Assembly (NCBI GenBank): GCA_037954325.1
Contig: JBBMNZ010000026.1
Coordinates: 3,785,501 to 3,849,500, forward strand
Origin: Fistularia commersonii
Taxonomy: Eukaryota > Chordata > Actinopteri > Syngnathiformes > Fistulariidae
DNA: 64,000 nt
Reading direction: 5' to 3'
Shown here: positions 35,144-47,382 of the stretch, piece after piece
Position numbering within the stretch: position 1 is the first letter of the stretch
How the letters are laid out: every line of letters begins with the position of its first letter
Translations under genes and position numbers: made by a program
The notes under the pieces: model-generated
Seen by the model: the letters and a program-made list of their open reading frames with translations, nothing else
Told to the model about the DNA's origin: nothing
Database searches by the model: none

Positions 35144-35598
35144 CCTGGGGTGGGCAAACTTTTTGGCTCAGGGGCTGCATTGTCTTTTAAAATTTGGCAG
35201 ACGGGCCGGGTCAGCACAAAATACTATACATATAATAAAAAACATGAGATATGTCTGACCATTGTCTGACGTTTGCTATGAAAATAAAACCAGCTTGGTT
35301 ATGAAATGCTTGCATTTCATGCACAGACCAGTTTTTCCCTTGCAGCTTCACATCCACCTCATTCATGTGTCAGTATGTCCACGGTAAAGGCTAAATTACA
35401 AAGCCAATCTGTGTCAGATTCGGCTCAGGAAAATTCTCAAGTACCTCCAAAAATGAAAATATCTCCTGTTTGAGCTCCTACATTCATTGATCCAATCATT
35501 CATATCAAGTATGAATTCTGTGCCAATCTTTGGTGGACCGGATTTAAAAGACCAACGGGCCAGATGTAGCCCGCGGGCCGTAGTTTGCCCATTCCTGG
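35144..35598 (+). mobile_element. hAT-like MITE, family B
   Basis: Ends CCTGGGGTGGGCAAACTTTT and, reversed, CCAGGAATGGGCAAACTACG, with GCCCGCGGGCC near the right end. This is the GGGTGGGCAAACT/GGCCCGCGGGCC class of hAT-derived repeats. It abuts the family-A copy that ends at about 35130. Confidence 0.82.
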
Positions 35599-35626
35599 GT
35601 TTGCGCCCCAATGGAACCATGTCACA

Positions 35627-35868
35627 TTTAGGGGCTGTAAAGCACCGAGGTTAGATTGACCTTGGAATCGAAACACTCCCGGTTCGGTTCCCGGCTCCTC
35701 CTAGTGTGTCAAAGTGTTGTTGAGCAAGACGCTGAACTCCACGCTAACCCCCCCGTTCCCCTGGTGATATTAGATGGCAGCCGACTGAACTCGTGGTTCA
35801 TCCACAATGGGTTCCAAAGAGAAGGAATTTCCCGCAAGGGATTAATAAAGTATAAATTATTATAAATA
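35627..35868 (+). mobile_element. tRNA-derived SINE
   Basis: Contains a B box GGTTCGGTTCCCGGC, then TTGTTGAGCAAGACGCTGAA, and the tail GAAGGAATTTCCCGCAAGGG followed by ATTAATAAAGTATAAA. The A box is degraded. The tail is shared with LINE 3' ends elsewhere in the window, as usual for a SINE mobilised by a partner LINE. Confidence 0.75.
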
Positions 35869-36149
35869 AGCTGCCGGGGTAATTCGGCTTCACGGGAGGA
35901 GAATGCGTCCGCGGCGGAGCTGTACCTGACTGGATTTAATGATTCTTCTTCTTGATGAGCAGATGTAAGACATCATTTTTGGCAAAGTCCCTTGCACACA
36001 ATTAAGAGCAGGAAGGGTGGGAAGGAAAAGGGAGCATATTTTTGTCAGTAACATATCACCTGGAAATGAATACGTGAATAAGTCCTTTATTTCTATTCGT
36101 AACAGTTCCATTCCCTTTGGAGACGTATGACCGAATTAAAGTACTGTTC

Positions 36150-36320
36150 ACTCATTCATAATCTGTGCTGCTCATTCTCCACTCGGGGTTGTGGGGAGGG
36201 TTGGAGACGATCCTCGCTATCATTGGGCGAGAGTTGGGGTTCACCTTGGACCCGCCGCCAGTTGATCGCAACCGTTCACCCTCTCATTCACGTCTGGGCA
36301 ATTAAGGGACTCCGATGAAC
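36150..36320 (+). repeat. Interspersed teleost repeat, family P
   Basis: CTCGGGGTTGTGGGGAGGGT, CGCCGCCAGTTGATCGCAAC and CACGTCTGGGCAATTAAGGG match the copies at 17037 and 46340. Confidence 0.75.
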
Positions 36321-36344
36321 CTTCTGCATACAATCCGTCAAAAA

Positions 36345-37165
36345 GAGGCATATCACGATTCTTGTATCCATCTTCCCTCGCTTATCCGAAGCCCAGACCT
36401 CCATCTCCCCCGCCACATGGTCCAGCTCCTCTGAGGGAACCCAGAGGCGTTCCCAAGCCAGTCTGGAGACATCATCACTCCAGAGTGTCCTGGGTCTTCC
36501 CCATGGTTTCCTCCCAGGTGGACACGCCCGGAATACCAGATGCCCAGAACCTCTCAGCCTATCTCAAAGGGAAAGTGCGGCAACCCTGCAGAGAAAACTC
36601 ATTTCAGCCGCCTGGACAAGCCAGTGAGGAAACCCCGCTCGGTGCTGGGACTCAACCTCCAATCGGTGACAGTGGGGAGGACAATCCTATCCTGGACAAT
36701 CCTTCCCGCCCCTCCTGCAGGACGAGCTGTGAATGATGGGCTGCTCGTTCAGCCGACGGCTCATCCCACTCCAATGCAGATCCGAACATTTTAGACGCTC
36801 CTTTGTGCCCACGGCTATCAGACCGGAGAACCGCAATCTGAATGGCACGCAACTCCGACCGGAGGTCCGTCTGTGCCGCTTCCCCAACCTCACTACCTCA
36901 CCCTATTCACTTCCTCTTCTATTCACTTCTCGGATTTGGACTTTCCGCTTCACACTCGGCTGCGAGCCGCTGCGGTGAGAGCCGGATATGATGGCCAGAT
37001 GAAGCCAACAGAACCATGTCGTCTGCAAAAAGCAAGAGACTCGATCCTACGGGCGCCAAACAGTATCCCTTGGACACCCTGGCTAAGCTTAGAAATTCTG
37101 TCCATGAAAGTTATGAACAGATTCGGCGACAAAAAGCAGCCCTGGTGGAGTCCAACTCTCACCGG
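36345..37165 (-). mobile_element. Rex3-like LINE fragment, interrupted
   Basis: On the minus strand near 37160-37070, PVRVGLHQGCFLSPNLFI and TFMDRISKLSQG match the reverse transcriptase B region of Rex3 (RTE clade). The GACAAAAAGCAGCCCTGG stretch at 37127 corresponds to the classical Rex3 primer site. The 3' end with TTCGGATAAGCGAGGGAAG (reversed) is at 36366-36390. A plus-strand LINE tail interrupts it at about 36650-36965. Confidence 0.85.
36650..36965 (+). mobile_element. LINE 3' ORF-end fragment inside the Rex3 copy
   Basis: Plus-strand reading gives CRSEHFRRSFVPTAIR (about 36780-36830), the conserved C-terminal end of many fish LINE reverse transcriptases. A similar RFRRSFVP-like piece occurs at 37327-37353. 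Boundaries are approximate. Confidence 0.6.
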
Positions 37166-37184
37166 AAACGGGTCATAAAGAGAC

Positions 37185-37275
37185 ATCCGACCACTCACCC
37201 TCTCATTCACTCATCGGGGGAATTTAGGGTCTCCGATCCTGCATGTTTTTGGACCGTCGGAGTAGAAACTAACAG
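37185..37275 (+). repeat. Family P repeat scrap
   Basis: CACCCTCTCATTCACTCATC and GAATTTAGGGTCTCCGATC, then TGTTTTTGGACCGTCGG, match the 3' half of family P. Confidence 0.65.
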
Positions 37276-37319
37276 TTTTGTGCTTTTTCCAGAGCTGAGT
37301 TGAACCACATTAAGTTCTA

Positions 37320-37866
37320 TATTGAACGCTTCAGACGCTCCTTTGTGCCCATATGTTGTTGTTAAGTTCTGGTATTTTTCACTCTTACTGTTCCATTATT
37401 TTGTCGATTATCTGCTGTCTGCAGGACTGTCTCAGAAAATTAGAATATTGTGATAAAGCTCTGTATCTTCTGTAATGCAATTACAAAAACAAAAATGTTA
37501 TACATTCTGGTTTCAGTACAAATCAACTGAAACATTGCAAGCCTTTTATTACTTTAATATTGCTGATTATGGCTTATGTCTTAAGAAAACTCAAAAATCC
37601 TATCTCAAAATATTAGAATATCATGAAAAAGTTGTTTTTTTAATTGCATTACAGAAGATAAAGAACCTTATCACAATGTTCTAATTTTCTGAGACAATCC
37701 TGGATTTATTCATGGATGTCTCGCTATCGTTTGTCTTCTAATGTCTCCCTATTTATATTTAATCACATTTGTTTATTTTTTTTTTTAATTTCTGATATTT
37801 TAACTGTGACGTTGCTGTGACAAAGGAATTTCCCCTCTGGGGATCAATAAAGTTGATCTTATCTTA
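37320..37866 (+). mobile_element. LINE 3' end with MITE-B inserted
   Basis: Begins with GAACGCTTCAGACGCTCCTT (end of the reverse transcriptase ORF). It continues after MITE-B as 3' untranslated sequence and ends GGAATTTCCCCTCTGGGGAT, CAATAAAGTTGATC, TTATCTTAT. Confidence 0.78.
37422..37702 (-). mobile_element. MITE-B copy 2 (reversed)
   Basis: Ends CAGGACTGTCTCAGAAAATT and TTTCTGAGACAATCCTG. The interior is reverse-complementary to the copy at 19938. It lacks clean TA flanks. Confidence 0.9.
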
Positions 37867-39444
37867 TATAACTGGAGTCGGTAGCTTACAAAACAAAACA
37901 TGGGATGAAATGATTCGTTCGTACATTGTCAACATCTTTTTGTGTTTGACAAGTCGAATCTCCAGAGTTTTTCTATATATTTTTTGGACGGTAATTATTG
38001 AAGCAGACTCCCATGATACTTGGCTATTATATTACAAAATGAGGCAGTTTCATCTTGCTAGACAGCAGTTCATCAATAATCCCTCAAAGGCAGCAGGTAC
38101 AAAGTGATGCAGGCAACACGCTGTTAAACACACACACACACACGCACACACACACGGGCTGTGGAAATCCATGTTCGGCCTCCCAGGAAGCCATCAAACG
38201 AGTCGGCCACTGCCAGCGAGGCTGAAGTGCGAGACACTACCAGACGCCTGCCAGGATGCAAAACAATATCATGGCAGACTCTTGGAGTTCAATGTGAACA
38301 TCGCGGGTCGTCGGGCGGTAAAAGACGGCTCAGCTCGCCGCCACGCGTGACATTGTTGTCTGACATGTCACGCAATGTCGATCTCTCGGGAACCTTCTCA
38401 CATAACGAAACGCCCGTGATAAAATGGCCTCGTATTTCAGTGAGCAGGCTAGAAGCCGAACTCGGCAATTTAATGGCAATTTTTTCTATTATTATTATTT
38501 TTTTTACCTCTGATAGGTGCACTACTTTCTTTGAACGGCAAAAGCCCATTATAATTCCATAATTAAGCGCTAAAGAAAACTCAAAAACTGTGTAAAGGGG
38601 CTATCTTACTTACTTGAAGAAATTACCGTCTTAACATTAAACAGCATTTGTAGACCTCGAGGGTACGACTCGGGAATGAAGACATGCTTCTGCATATTAA
38701 ACCCGTAAATATGTGGTTCCCTGCACCTTCAGTGACAGTTTTCTCCTGATTTTCGGTGAAAAACATGTACTGTAAGTGTGTGTGTGTGTGTGTGTGTGTG
38801 TGGCAGCACGCGTCCCTATTGTGCCGTGCCAGTTGACGGTAAACCCCAGAGCTATGAAGACACAGCGCATTAGCAGTGTGTGCAACAACACACATGTGGA
38901 CCTCCAGAGAGAGAGAGAGAAAGAGGGTGGGATATTGCTGATGCTTTGCCTTGAAAACGCAAAATGCAAGACCTTGAATAAAGACATCAATAACATATTA
39001 AAGATCCCATTAAAAATTAATTATGCTTTTTTTTTTATGACCAGCATCCATAAGAAGATGGATGATATCTACAGGTATATGTAGATCCGATGGATAATCT
39101 ACTCCGATCTGGGACACGATTATCACTATATAAGTTCTTTTGTCAATAACAAAGAGGTATATCTTTAAAATGAGGTGCTTTTGATTGTAAATAACAACAA
39201 CGAGACTGAGGTGGTTTGCACTGGACGACTGGAGGGAAAGCAAGGAGGGGATTTATGGATGGAGGGGAAGACGGCGGGAAGTTTGGTGCGAGAGAATGGT
39301 AATCAGATTTGGCGCCAGTAAAGAGAGGAGAACTTACGTTATATTGCTTGAGCGTATTAGTAACTGCGTAGAGGTGCAGGCAAGCACGTATAAACGTAAC
39401 ACACAGGCAGTGAGTACAATGTAGAAAATAGCCATTAGATCAGA
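37867..39444. other. Intron stretch with simple repeats only
   Basis: (CA)n at 38129-38155, (GT)n at 38776-38802 and (GA)n at 38905-38922. No exon or transposon recognised. Confidence 0.55.
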
Positions 39445-39815
39445 CCTGCGGATTTTACTGCCTGCGGGCCAGATTCGGCCCATTTTGCTTTTTTATCCGG
39501 CCCACCAACATTTTTTTGAATATTTTATATTTTTTTTGTAAATACGTCTATTTTAAATATTTTTTTATTTTTTATTGATATTTTTTTATTTTTTGAAAAC
39601 ATTATATATTTTGTTTAATCTTGTATGGATTACAAAACAGTGTCAGTACATTTATATGATCATTAATGATTTTAAAGTTGAAATAAAATGCCCCGAAAAA
39701 AAAAATTAAATTGGAATTTTCATTTTGTTTATTTTACCTGATAGATATTTGGCCCAAAATAAAAATCGAATAAGAAATGTAGCCCTCCTGTCAAAATAAT
39801 TGCCCAAACCTGCAT
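39445..39815 (+). mobile_element. hAT-like MITE, family C copy 2
   Basis: Left CAGACCTGCGGATTTTACTG and right (reversed) TGCAGGTTTGGGCAATTATT. It contains CCTGCGGGCCAGATTCGGCC and the same TTTTAAAGTTGAAATAAAAT block as 10756-11107. Confidence 0.75.
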
Positions 39816-40411
39816 TAGATTGATGAATATTGCAGGATATAGAGACAAAAATGAATGAATGAATGAATGAACTCCTTTTAAAAATGCAAGCTAAAAAATC
39901 CAGCACAAATAATATTTGAAGCTATAAAATGAACCTTACTTCCAAACAAAATAAGTAAAATATTAATAATAAATAAATAATAATAACTAAATATTTTGAG
40001 AGAAGATTGGTGTGTAATACAAGAGGGGGAAATGAGTTTTAAAAATGTATAAGCAAACAATTTTAACCCCTTTGATTGTCAAATTACGGAATTGTCTTCA
40101 CAGGTGAATTAAAGTCAAGCAAAATAATAAATCAGCTGATGAGAATATAGAAAATATACATTTTAAAGATATATCGAGATGAAGAGCAGCGCTGTGCTGT
40201 TGTGTTTTGATACGGAATAGAAAACGCTTATTTAACGATGAGTCGATGAGTTGGGGGTCTGAAAGTCGAAGCGTGACTTTCTGCACGATTCGAATCTAAC
40301 ACGCTAAGAGAAGGGAAACGTCGTGTGACATGTTCACATTACGGATGTTTGGAATTAACTGTAAAACGGCATTTCAGCAGAGGTCGCGTGACGGATTTCA
40401 GCCGCACCCAC

Positions 40412-40465
40412 CTCATTGATCAGGATCCAATGACAGTCGAACGAAACCAGGTTGGTCTCCATGGC
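40412..40465 (-). CDS. grid2: grid2 54-bp coding exon (amino-terminal domain)
   Basis: This 18-codon exon encodes AMETNLVSFDCHWILINE, collinear with the VETNLVAFDCHW region of GRID2. The acceptor is TTTCTCACAG and the donor GTGGGT at 40411-40406. Both phases are 0, so skipping it would keep the frame but remove 18 residues including a cysteine. It is isolated by more than 18 kb of intron on each side. It reads in phase with the preceding exon ending KAFITE and the next starting EISDYD. The short ORF around it extends only because flanking intron has no stop. Confidence 0.95.
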
Positions 40466-41248
40466 CTGTGAGAAAGCACAACACAAGATTTTAATCAGCA
40501 AATATGATGGAATAAACCCACATCCACAGTGAAATATCATTAATGAAAGCATCTCTGACAAGACTTAGTGTCAGTCAACCCGCATCCAACCGACACGGAG
40601 ATAAACACGCAAACTCCTTCTTGCTGCATTGGTTTTTCCTTTTTTTTTTCCTTCTTCTCTGCAACACTTTCTGACTTTCACCTCTTGCCCAATCATTTTC
40701 GCCGCCCCAAACCTTTTGGGATTGTGACTCTAAATTTGATCCTCTTTATCACCCCCCGACTCAGTCAACTCCTCACGGCTGATCCCCTTTAATTGATAAC
40801 CTCTCGCTCTTCAAATGCACCTGCTCCTCCCCTTCCCTGTTCCTCCTCCCCGGCCCCTTTCACTGCGGGTGTAAAAATACAGTAACGCCCGTATATCATT
40901 AGCTATAATTGTCTAGTTGCCTATAGCCCGGTGTATCATAAAACACTTTTTAGCCATAAACAAAAGGCAACAGCTGGAGAGGGTGACAGAGTGTGGCTAA
41001 TAGTGGTTTAATCTCCCACACAGTCCCCATAAAACTTCATCACCGACGGCTGCTATAAAACACTCCGCCGACACAAAACATGGTGGAAACACAGACAAAG
41101 AGTGAAGCGAGGAAGAAGAATGATGGAGGGCGTTTATAAAAACGCTTTCCTCATTTTTCCTTTCGAGCGGGACGCCGTCGGTTTTTCCGGTTTTTCGACG
41201 GCGAAAATGCAAGTAACTCATCCTTTTGTTTCAATATCCAGCGAACAG

Positions 41249-41290
<42 letters not shown>

Positions 41291-41825
41291 TGGCCGGACA
41301 GTTAAGCGTAAAAACCAAAACAATAGATAAAGGTTCTGCAAGCTGTTCTACCGCCGATTCCTCGGCCCGTGACCGTCTCGTGTGTTCCCTTCGGTTGGAG
41401 ATATTTTGGATTTAAATTAATTACGGCGCAATCCTGTGACACTGGGAATCAAAGTGAAGTTAATAAATAAATACATATGTACATACATGCATAAATAAAT
41501 ACATACACTTGTTTGACTTGACTGTTAATGCGGAGGAGATGAAGATCATGTCTATGTTTATTGGATATTAGATGCTTGTTTGATGCGTGGATCCGTGTGG
41601 GTTCCAGCGCTTCCTGTTATTCTATTACAGCCTTCCAGCGGTTGCGGCCGAGACAGATGTTTCACGCTAATTGGGAAAAAAAGGGCCGATTCCTAATGCT
41701 ACCCGTGGTTCCTTGGGGGGTTTAAACTGTACGATAACTCATGCTAACCCACGTACCCGTGCGCGGTCCCAAAACAACCACAGGTATAAACAGCTCCAGC
41801 TGCCGGAATCCCTGAATGCTTAGTT

Positions 41826-41870
<45 letters not shown>

Positions 41871-42499
41871 GGCCAATTCGCGCAAATCCCTCCACAGACT
41901 TGTTAAGAGTTCAATCTCAATGCAGGATTGGTGGAGAAACTTGTGATCCATCACCAGCTCTCTCTCTCTCTCTCTCTGCAGGAAACAACGTATGGGTGTT
42001 CTTCATTGGTGCACCTCTTTAAACAGCGCTGTGTTATGGATAGATTTTATTGGCAAAAAGACATCTGGCTTCAACAATCGCGTTATTTTTCACGGTTTAT
42101 TCATCTGAAGCTCCTTCCAATGTGGACGGAAAACGCTACGCAATGAGATCTTTCCTTTAATTTCTGCCACTCCTACCTGAGATAAAACTGAATGAGGCCA
42201 GGCTGCCGTCTCCCGGAATACAAACTACCTGATCGGGCGGTAGCGGTTGTCATACTGAGCGGTCCCCTACTCCGAGATGCTGGAGTGAAGGAACTCCTCG
42301 AGGGACTTCGCCGTCTCCCTTCCCTCTTTCACCCCGGATGCGTCGGATTTTCTATGCAGCGAGAGCTCGCGGTTTTCCGCTGGGATGTAGAAAAAAAAAA
42401 TTGGAACTCGAGCGCAAAGCCTTCTTGGACATTTTTTTTTTTTTTTTTTTTTTTCGAGAATATGGAATAAATGCATCTGAATTTGACCGAGAAAGGTGA
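40466..42499. other. Intron stretch with simple repeats only
   Basis: (GT)n at 41252-41289 and 41825-41867, (TC)n at 41955-41977 and poly-T at 42429-42454. No exon or transposon recognised. Confidence 0.55.
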
Positions 42500-43010
42500 A
42501 GACGATGATCACCTCCACCACGAGGAGGGCGGCGGTAAAACCCCGAGTGCGGAAACCCCCCGCCGCAGAACATCTACACCGCAGGAGAGCCGCCTCCGTC
42601 GCCGACCCTCAACATGGACCGTTCACACTCCCACCCTCCGGCCTGATGTTCAGGAGTGTGAAATGTAGAGCGTCTCATTCTACCCGACTGCCATCGGACT
42701 CTTAAACAGCTGACACTCATTCTTCTCACACATGTAAACTCTACTGGCCACTTTAACTGCACTCTCCCTTGTACTTGCACTTTGTGAGTTGCACATCAAG
42801 CTGCACCCAAATGTCTTATTGCACTGCCGCTGTTCTACTGCACTGATCGTATTCATATCTATAATCATATTTATAATAATGTTTACACCCTTCCTATCGG
42901 CACATGTCCAGATGCACTGCGGGGGGAAAGAAGTAGGAATTTCACTGTACGGGGGAAACACGTTTCTGCACCGTGCATGTGACAATAAACACTTTGAATC
43001 TTGAATTTCT
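42500..43010 (+). mobile_element. LINE 3' end fragment
   Basis: The end of a reverse transcriptase ORF is visible as LPPSGLMFRSVKCRAS and STRLPSDS before a stop near 42706. A 3' untranslated region follows with CCAGATGCACTGCGG, GGAATTTCACTGTACGGGG and GTGACAATAAACACTTTGAA. A shorter copy is at 14100-14192. Confidence 0.82.
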
Positions 43011-44409
43011 CACCGGGAGCCGGAGGCACGTGGAAGAGCCGGATGAATGGAATTGCCCGGTAATTCTCCGAAACACAAGGCAAGACTGAAAGACCAAGAC
43101 GGAGTCTGTTGTAGATGAGCAGCGTCTGATGCCTCAGAAGTTGAGAGTCAATATGCTGCAGCAGCAGCAGGTTGTAAGAGAATCTGTTTGTTGTGATCAG
43201 AGCATTCTGCTTTGGTATGCTTGGGGAGAAGCGCGCTCAGCAAAACCAACAATCTTAAGAAAGGTAGAATATGCTCGAAAACATACGGCTGCAAACAGGG
43301 CACTCTTGAAAGCGGTTCTGGAGAGAAAGGCTATCGAACAAACCTTGCATCCGTGCCAGACAACAACCGTAAACGTGTCTCCAGAGCTCACTGGAAAGAG
43401 AGCGGAGGTCCTCGGTCCACAGACTGGCAGGACCTCGTTGCCAAAATGACCATTAAAGGGAAAATCACTTGCCAAAAACATCTCCCACAGTACCTTACCT
43501 CTGATCCAGCCAAATGTTATTTTGATCCTGGAATGACCTTCGTTCACCTGTCATCCCGGCAGCGTCGCCAAAACACTGATTCAAGCAAATAGCTACTCTT
43601 GGCTGACACGTCGAATCCAGATTTGCGGCTCGTGCCAAAATGAGACCGGATTACAAAATATATATTTATGCGCTACATCACTCGACAAATGCGAAATGAT
43701 ATAGAGACACAAAGCAGCCTGTGTACGCGATGGACGCACGTGCAACCGGATGCGCTTATTCGCGCAATCGGCAGACGTGTCACTGGGAAAACCAATATTG
43801 TCAAAGGATACTGTGGAGTGTGTTTGAAAGATGGAAAGTAGGAATTGCCATCAAATAAGGTGCTCTAAACCGAAAATGAGTTGTGTAATTCAATTTCATG
43901 CACTATTTGTGATCAAATCAAGCAAACAGCCCCACAGCCCAGCCACCAACTGTGCATATCCGAGCTTCAGACTTCAAGATGCAAATCCGAGTCATCAAAG
44001 AGCGGGTACCAATCTTTGCGATAAGCCAGACGCGTTTTTGAATGCATCGGAAACTTTTACGCCGTCGGAATTTTTTTTGCGACAAAGTCTGCGGTTTGAG
44101 ACGCGGCTCGAAAACACTCGAGCCTCGGCCCCGGACGACTTTGCTGCTGCTTTACTGGAATTAAATCTCCGTCTCTGTGTTGAAGTACCGTCAGGAGTGT
44201 TTACGGTTCTTGAACATTCATTCCCGCAATGTGGTTCATTCTACCCGAATGGCGTAGGATTAAACAGAGACTTAATATGGACTCGGACTAGGAATGAACA
44301 GTACAGTTAAAAAATGGATGTGACATTGTAAGAAATGAGATAATAGATGCATGGGTTTATTTATATTATTTTATTTATATTTATATTTATATTATTTATT
44401 TATATTATT
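43011..44409. other. Intron stretch with unidentified overlapping ORFs
   Basis: Two overlapping plus ORFs at 43129-43449 and 43212-43592 and one at 43831-44310 (159 codons). None resembles a family I recognise, and none has splice or promoter support. They could derive from an unrecognised old transposon. Confidence 0.4.
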
Positions 44410-44690
44410 ATATTATTATACATATTATATTTGTCTTTCCAACCTGAGGCTATCAGACTTTTTAATTCCCCTTCCTTCAGCCGAAGGGAATATTCAAATC
44501 TTTGTACTTTTTAAGACCATAAAACACTTTATAGCCTTAACTTTGACACTTTATATTTTATTCGTATTTCTTATTCTACCTCCTTCCTACTATTATCTAT
44601 TATTGTTATGTTTTTACTTGAAACTCTGGCACGACAATTTCCTTCGGGATAAATAAAGTTGTTCTTATTCTTATTCTTATTTCATTTGAT
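44410..44690 (+). mobile_element. LINE 3' end with (TTCTTA)n tail
   Basis: CCTGAGGCTATCAGACTTTT, then CACTTTATATTTTATTCG and GGCACGACAATTTCCTTCGG, then GATAAATAAAGTTGTTCTTATTCTTATTC. The same 3' end recurs at 50485-50655. Confidence 0.85.
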
Positions 44691-44734
44691 TCTATTTATC
44701 CGTCCATTAATTTGGTATATATTTATTTACCATT

Positions 44735-44815
44735 TTTAGCTAGCTTGCTATTTAGTAAGCTAGCTAGCTAGCTAAAAATAGTACATAAATATTTAGTAAG
44801 CTAGTTAGCGAGCTT
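44735..44815. repeat. AGCT-rich palindromic tract
   Basis: TTTTTAGCTAGCTTGC is followed, after a short spacer, by GCTAGCTAGCTAGCTAAAAA, making an imperfect hairpin. A third partial copy, AGCTAGTTAGCGAGCTTG, follows at 44800-44817. Confidence 0.8.
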
Positions 44816-46339
44816 GTTTGACTATATTTGTAATTGTTTTTACATCTTCCCTTTTTCTAAATCACGAAGCTTTGGTTTATTTTGTCAGATCCATTTAAAA
44901 CGCGGATGCTAAAATACTTTTCTAATCCGACTTCTCAATCTGAGGTAGCCACTTTTCCTCTTTAAACCTGCCTCTCATCATTCGCTCGCTCCATCGGTGA
45001 AACAAAACACAGCAAAGCCTTCCTATCAAACCCGCATTTCCTTATTATCTGTTTTAAAATGCATAACAACATTAGCACAAGCTCTCTTATTCACAGCTCC
45101 CGTAACCTTTCTGAAACACGTATCTATTACATGTTAGCTGACGTATCTCCTCCCTGGTACATCATAACTGTTGCATGTCAGAGCTGCCATTTAGGTTTAA
45201 TGTCACCGCTCTCACAGCGTGTCTTGAGCATGTTTGATTGTCTGTGGTCGGAAGTACGTCTGCAGATGTGCATATTTTTGCGCTTAAAAAAAAAAAAAAA
45301 GCCATGTCAGGCAAAGGTTGGTGCATTACGACACGCTTTGCTCTATGGATTAACATACTTGGCAGAAACGGATTGAGCCGGGGTCGATGGCATGCAAACA
45401 TGCGCACACCTGCTAATGCATAAACGGGCACGTCGATGACACGCATTGTGTAAGCGCATGAGCTAATTCACTTATTCTGAATATTGTTGTTTATTTTCTT
45501 TCTATTTTCGCATTTTATAACATGAACTCTTGTGGTTATAGACATAAAAGTCATTCACATAATGTCTGAAAAGAAAATACTGCTTCCCAGAAGGAGACAG
45601 CGGAAGACCAATTGATCAACTCCTAGCCAATACATTACTGCAAATGCATGTCTTGTAATGATTGCATTGTAGGAATATAAATATAGGGAAACAATTAGAA
45701 GACAATTAAAAGATAGCAAAAGACAGATAAATAGACAGCAGAGTGAACAAAATCAACATCAGGGATGAGAATAGACAACAGAATGGAGAAACAGCAGTGG
45801 TGAGAAAAGACAACCAAAACGACAACAAGAATAGGAACATAACCAGTGACAATAGCGATGACAAAAATAAACAATAAGAAACATATATTTCAGATATAAA
45901 TGTAAAATAAAGAAAACCAGACACTTGGGGATCTAAGGGACTGCAGTGGTGTATCCATTCAGGAGGGATACGATTAACATATCCTATAGCGCACTGACAT
46001 GTCAAGCTGCAATAATGGGAATTTAAGTACATCACTGATGCGTCTCAAAGTGAGTAATTACAATGATGCAGTGTCTTCAATTCTTGTTTTGTTCTTCTAT
46101 CCATTGTTGACGTTTTTCCACAGGGCTGGGGCTACATACTGGCAAAAATCACCTTATTAAGGCAGTTTTAGAGAGGTCTGTTACCTAACCCCACAAAAAT
46201 CAGTATCATAGCAGCACATAGGAAACACATAGGAAAAAATACATTCAGATTATTATATAGTACATGAAAATAATATGAATTTATGAAGGGAGTGAGTACC
46301 TTATCTAGAAACAATGGGTTGAAAATAGTCAAAGGGGAG
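44816..46339. other. Intron stretch, mostly unclassified
   Basis: Poly-A at 45286-45300. The 45680-45930 part (GACAATTAAAAGATAGC and similar) loosely resembles the minus-strand LINE 3' region near 50758-50880 and may be an old copy. Confidence 0.45.
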
Positions 46340-46565
46340 TGATGAGGCCCATTCGTTTGCTACCGATACTGCTTGTCGTGTAGTCATGGTTTGGGGTGCT
46401 GGAAACGATCCCAGCTGTGATTGGCTTGCGTTCACCTGACCTCGTCGCCAGTTCATCACGTAGAGACTTACAGCCATTCACCCATCTGGACACTTTAGCG
46501 TCTCCAATGAACTGTGGGTTTTGGGAACGCAAACTGCAGAAACCCAGGCAGGCATGGAGACGCCG
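46340..46565 (+). repeat. Interspersed teleost repeat, family P
   Basis: GATCCCAGCTGTGATTGGC, CGTCGCCAGTTCATCACG and CCATCTGGACACTTTAGCGT align with the copies at 17037 and 36150. Confidence 0.75.
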
Positions 46566-47344
46566 CGTAGAAACGCCCCCCCGTCCCTGTCCCGTCGGAC
46601 CTTCTCGATGTGAGGCGGAAGCGCGAACATTGCGTCGCCCAAATTTACATAACTAAAAATAAAAATCAACCGTGTCATGGGATCATTTGCCGTTGACCCT
46701 CAAAATGGGGCACCTCGTCCTTTAAGCCGTGAACCACTCAAAGGAATAGACAATTAATTACTCGAAATGACGACCGTTACTGTTTCATTATTGGTTTCCA
46801 GCAGGGTTCACATACCTGTGGATTACCGCGTGAATAATCGGAAAGCCAGGAGCAGAGAAATATTGCAAAATGAAGATGAATGTTATGCATTTGTCAGCTG
46901 ATTTCATTAGAAGGAATTCCTTCAGGGATTGCCTTTTAGAAGGGAAGATTGTCTTTTGGAAACGTGTGACAAAATCTCTAAATTAAATACGTTTTCTCGC
47001 CTTCTCTCCCCCTCTCTCCTGATTTAAAAAAACAGCCACCGAAGCTCATCTTGACAAGGTCTTGCCCGGCCCGGCAGTCCACCGCGCACAACATCGGCAA
47101 CATTGATCAATCACTCGCTTTCTGATGAAACAAAGAGAAGCGTAGACTGCACGAGCCATTCCTATTTTTTATTTTATATATTGTTGTCTTTTCTGCAAAC
47201 AAATTCCACAGCTCTATAATGTCCCCTTGCTGTTTCTTACCTCCTTTTTTTTTGTTCCTTTTCTACATGACACGTGATATAGTGCTATGACAAGCAAAAG
47301 ACTTTGACAGTATATGCTAGCAAAAAGTCAACATTAAAGCGTGC

Positions 47345-47382
<38 letters not shown>

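Noticed and set aside
43831..44310. 159-codon plus-strand ORF
   Set aside because: No family resemblance, no promoter or splice support, deep in an intron.
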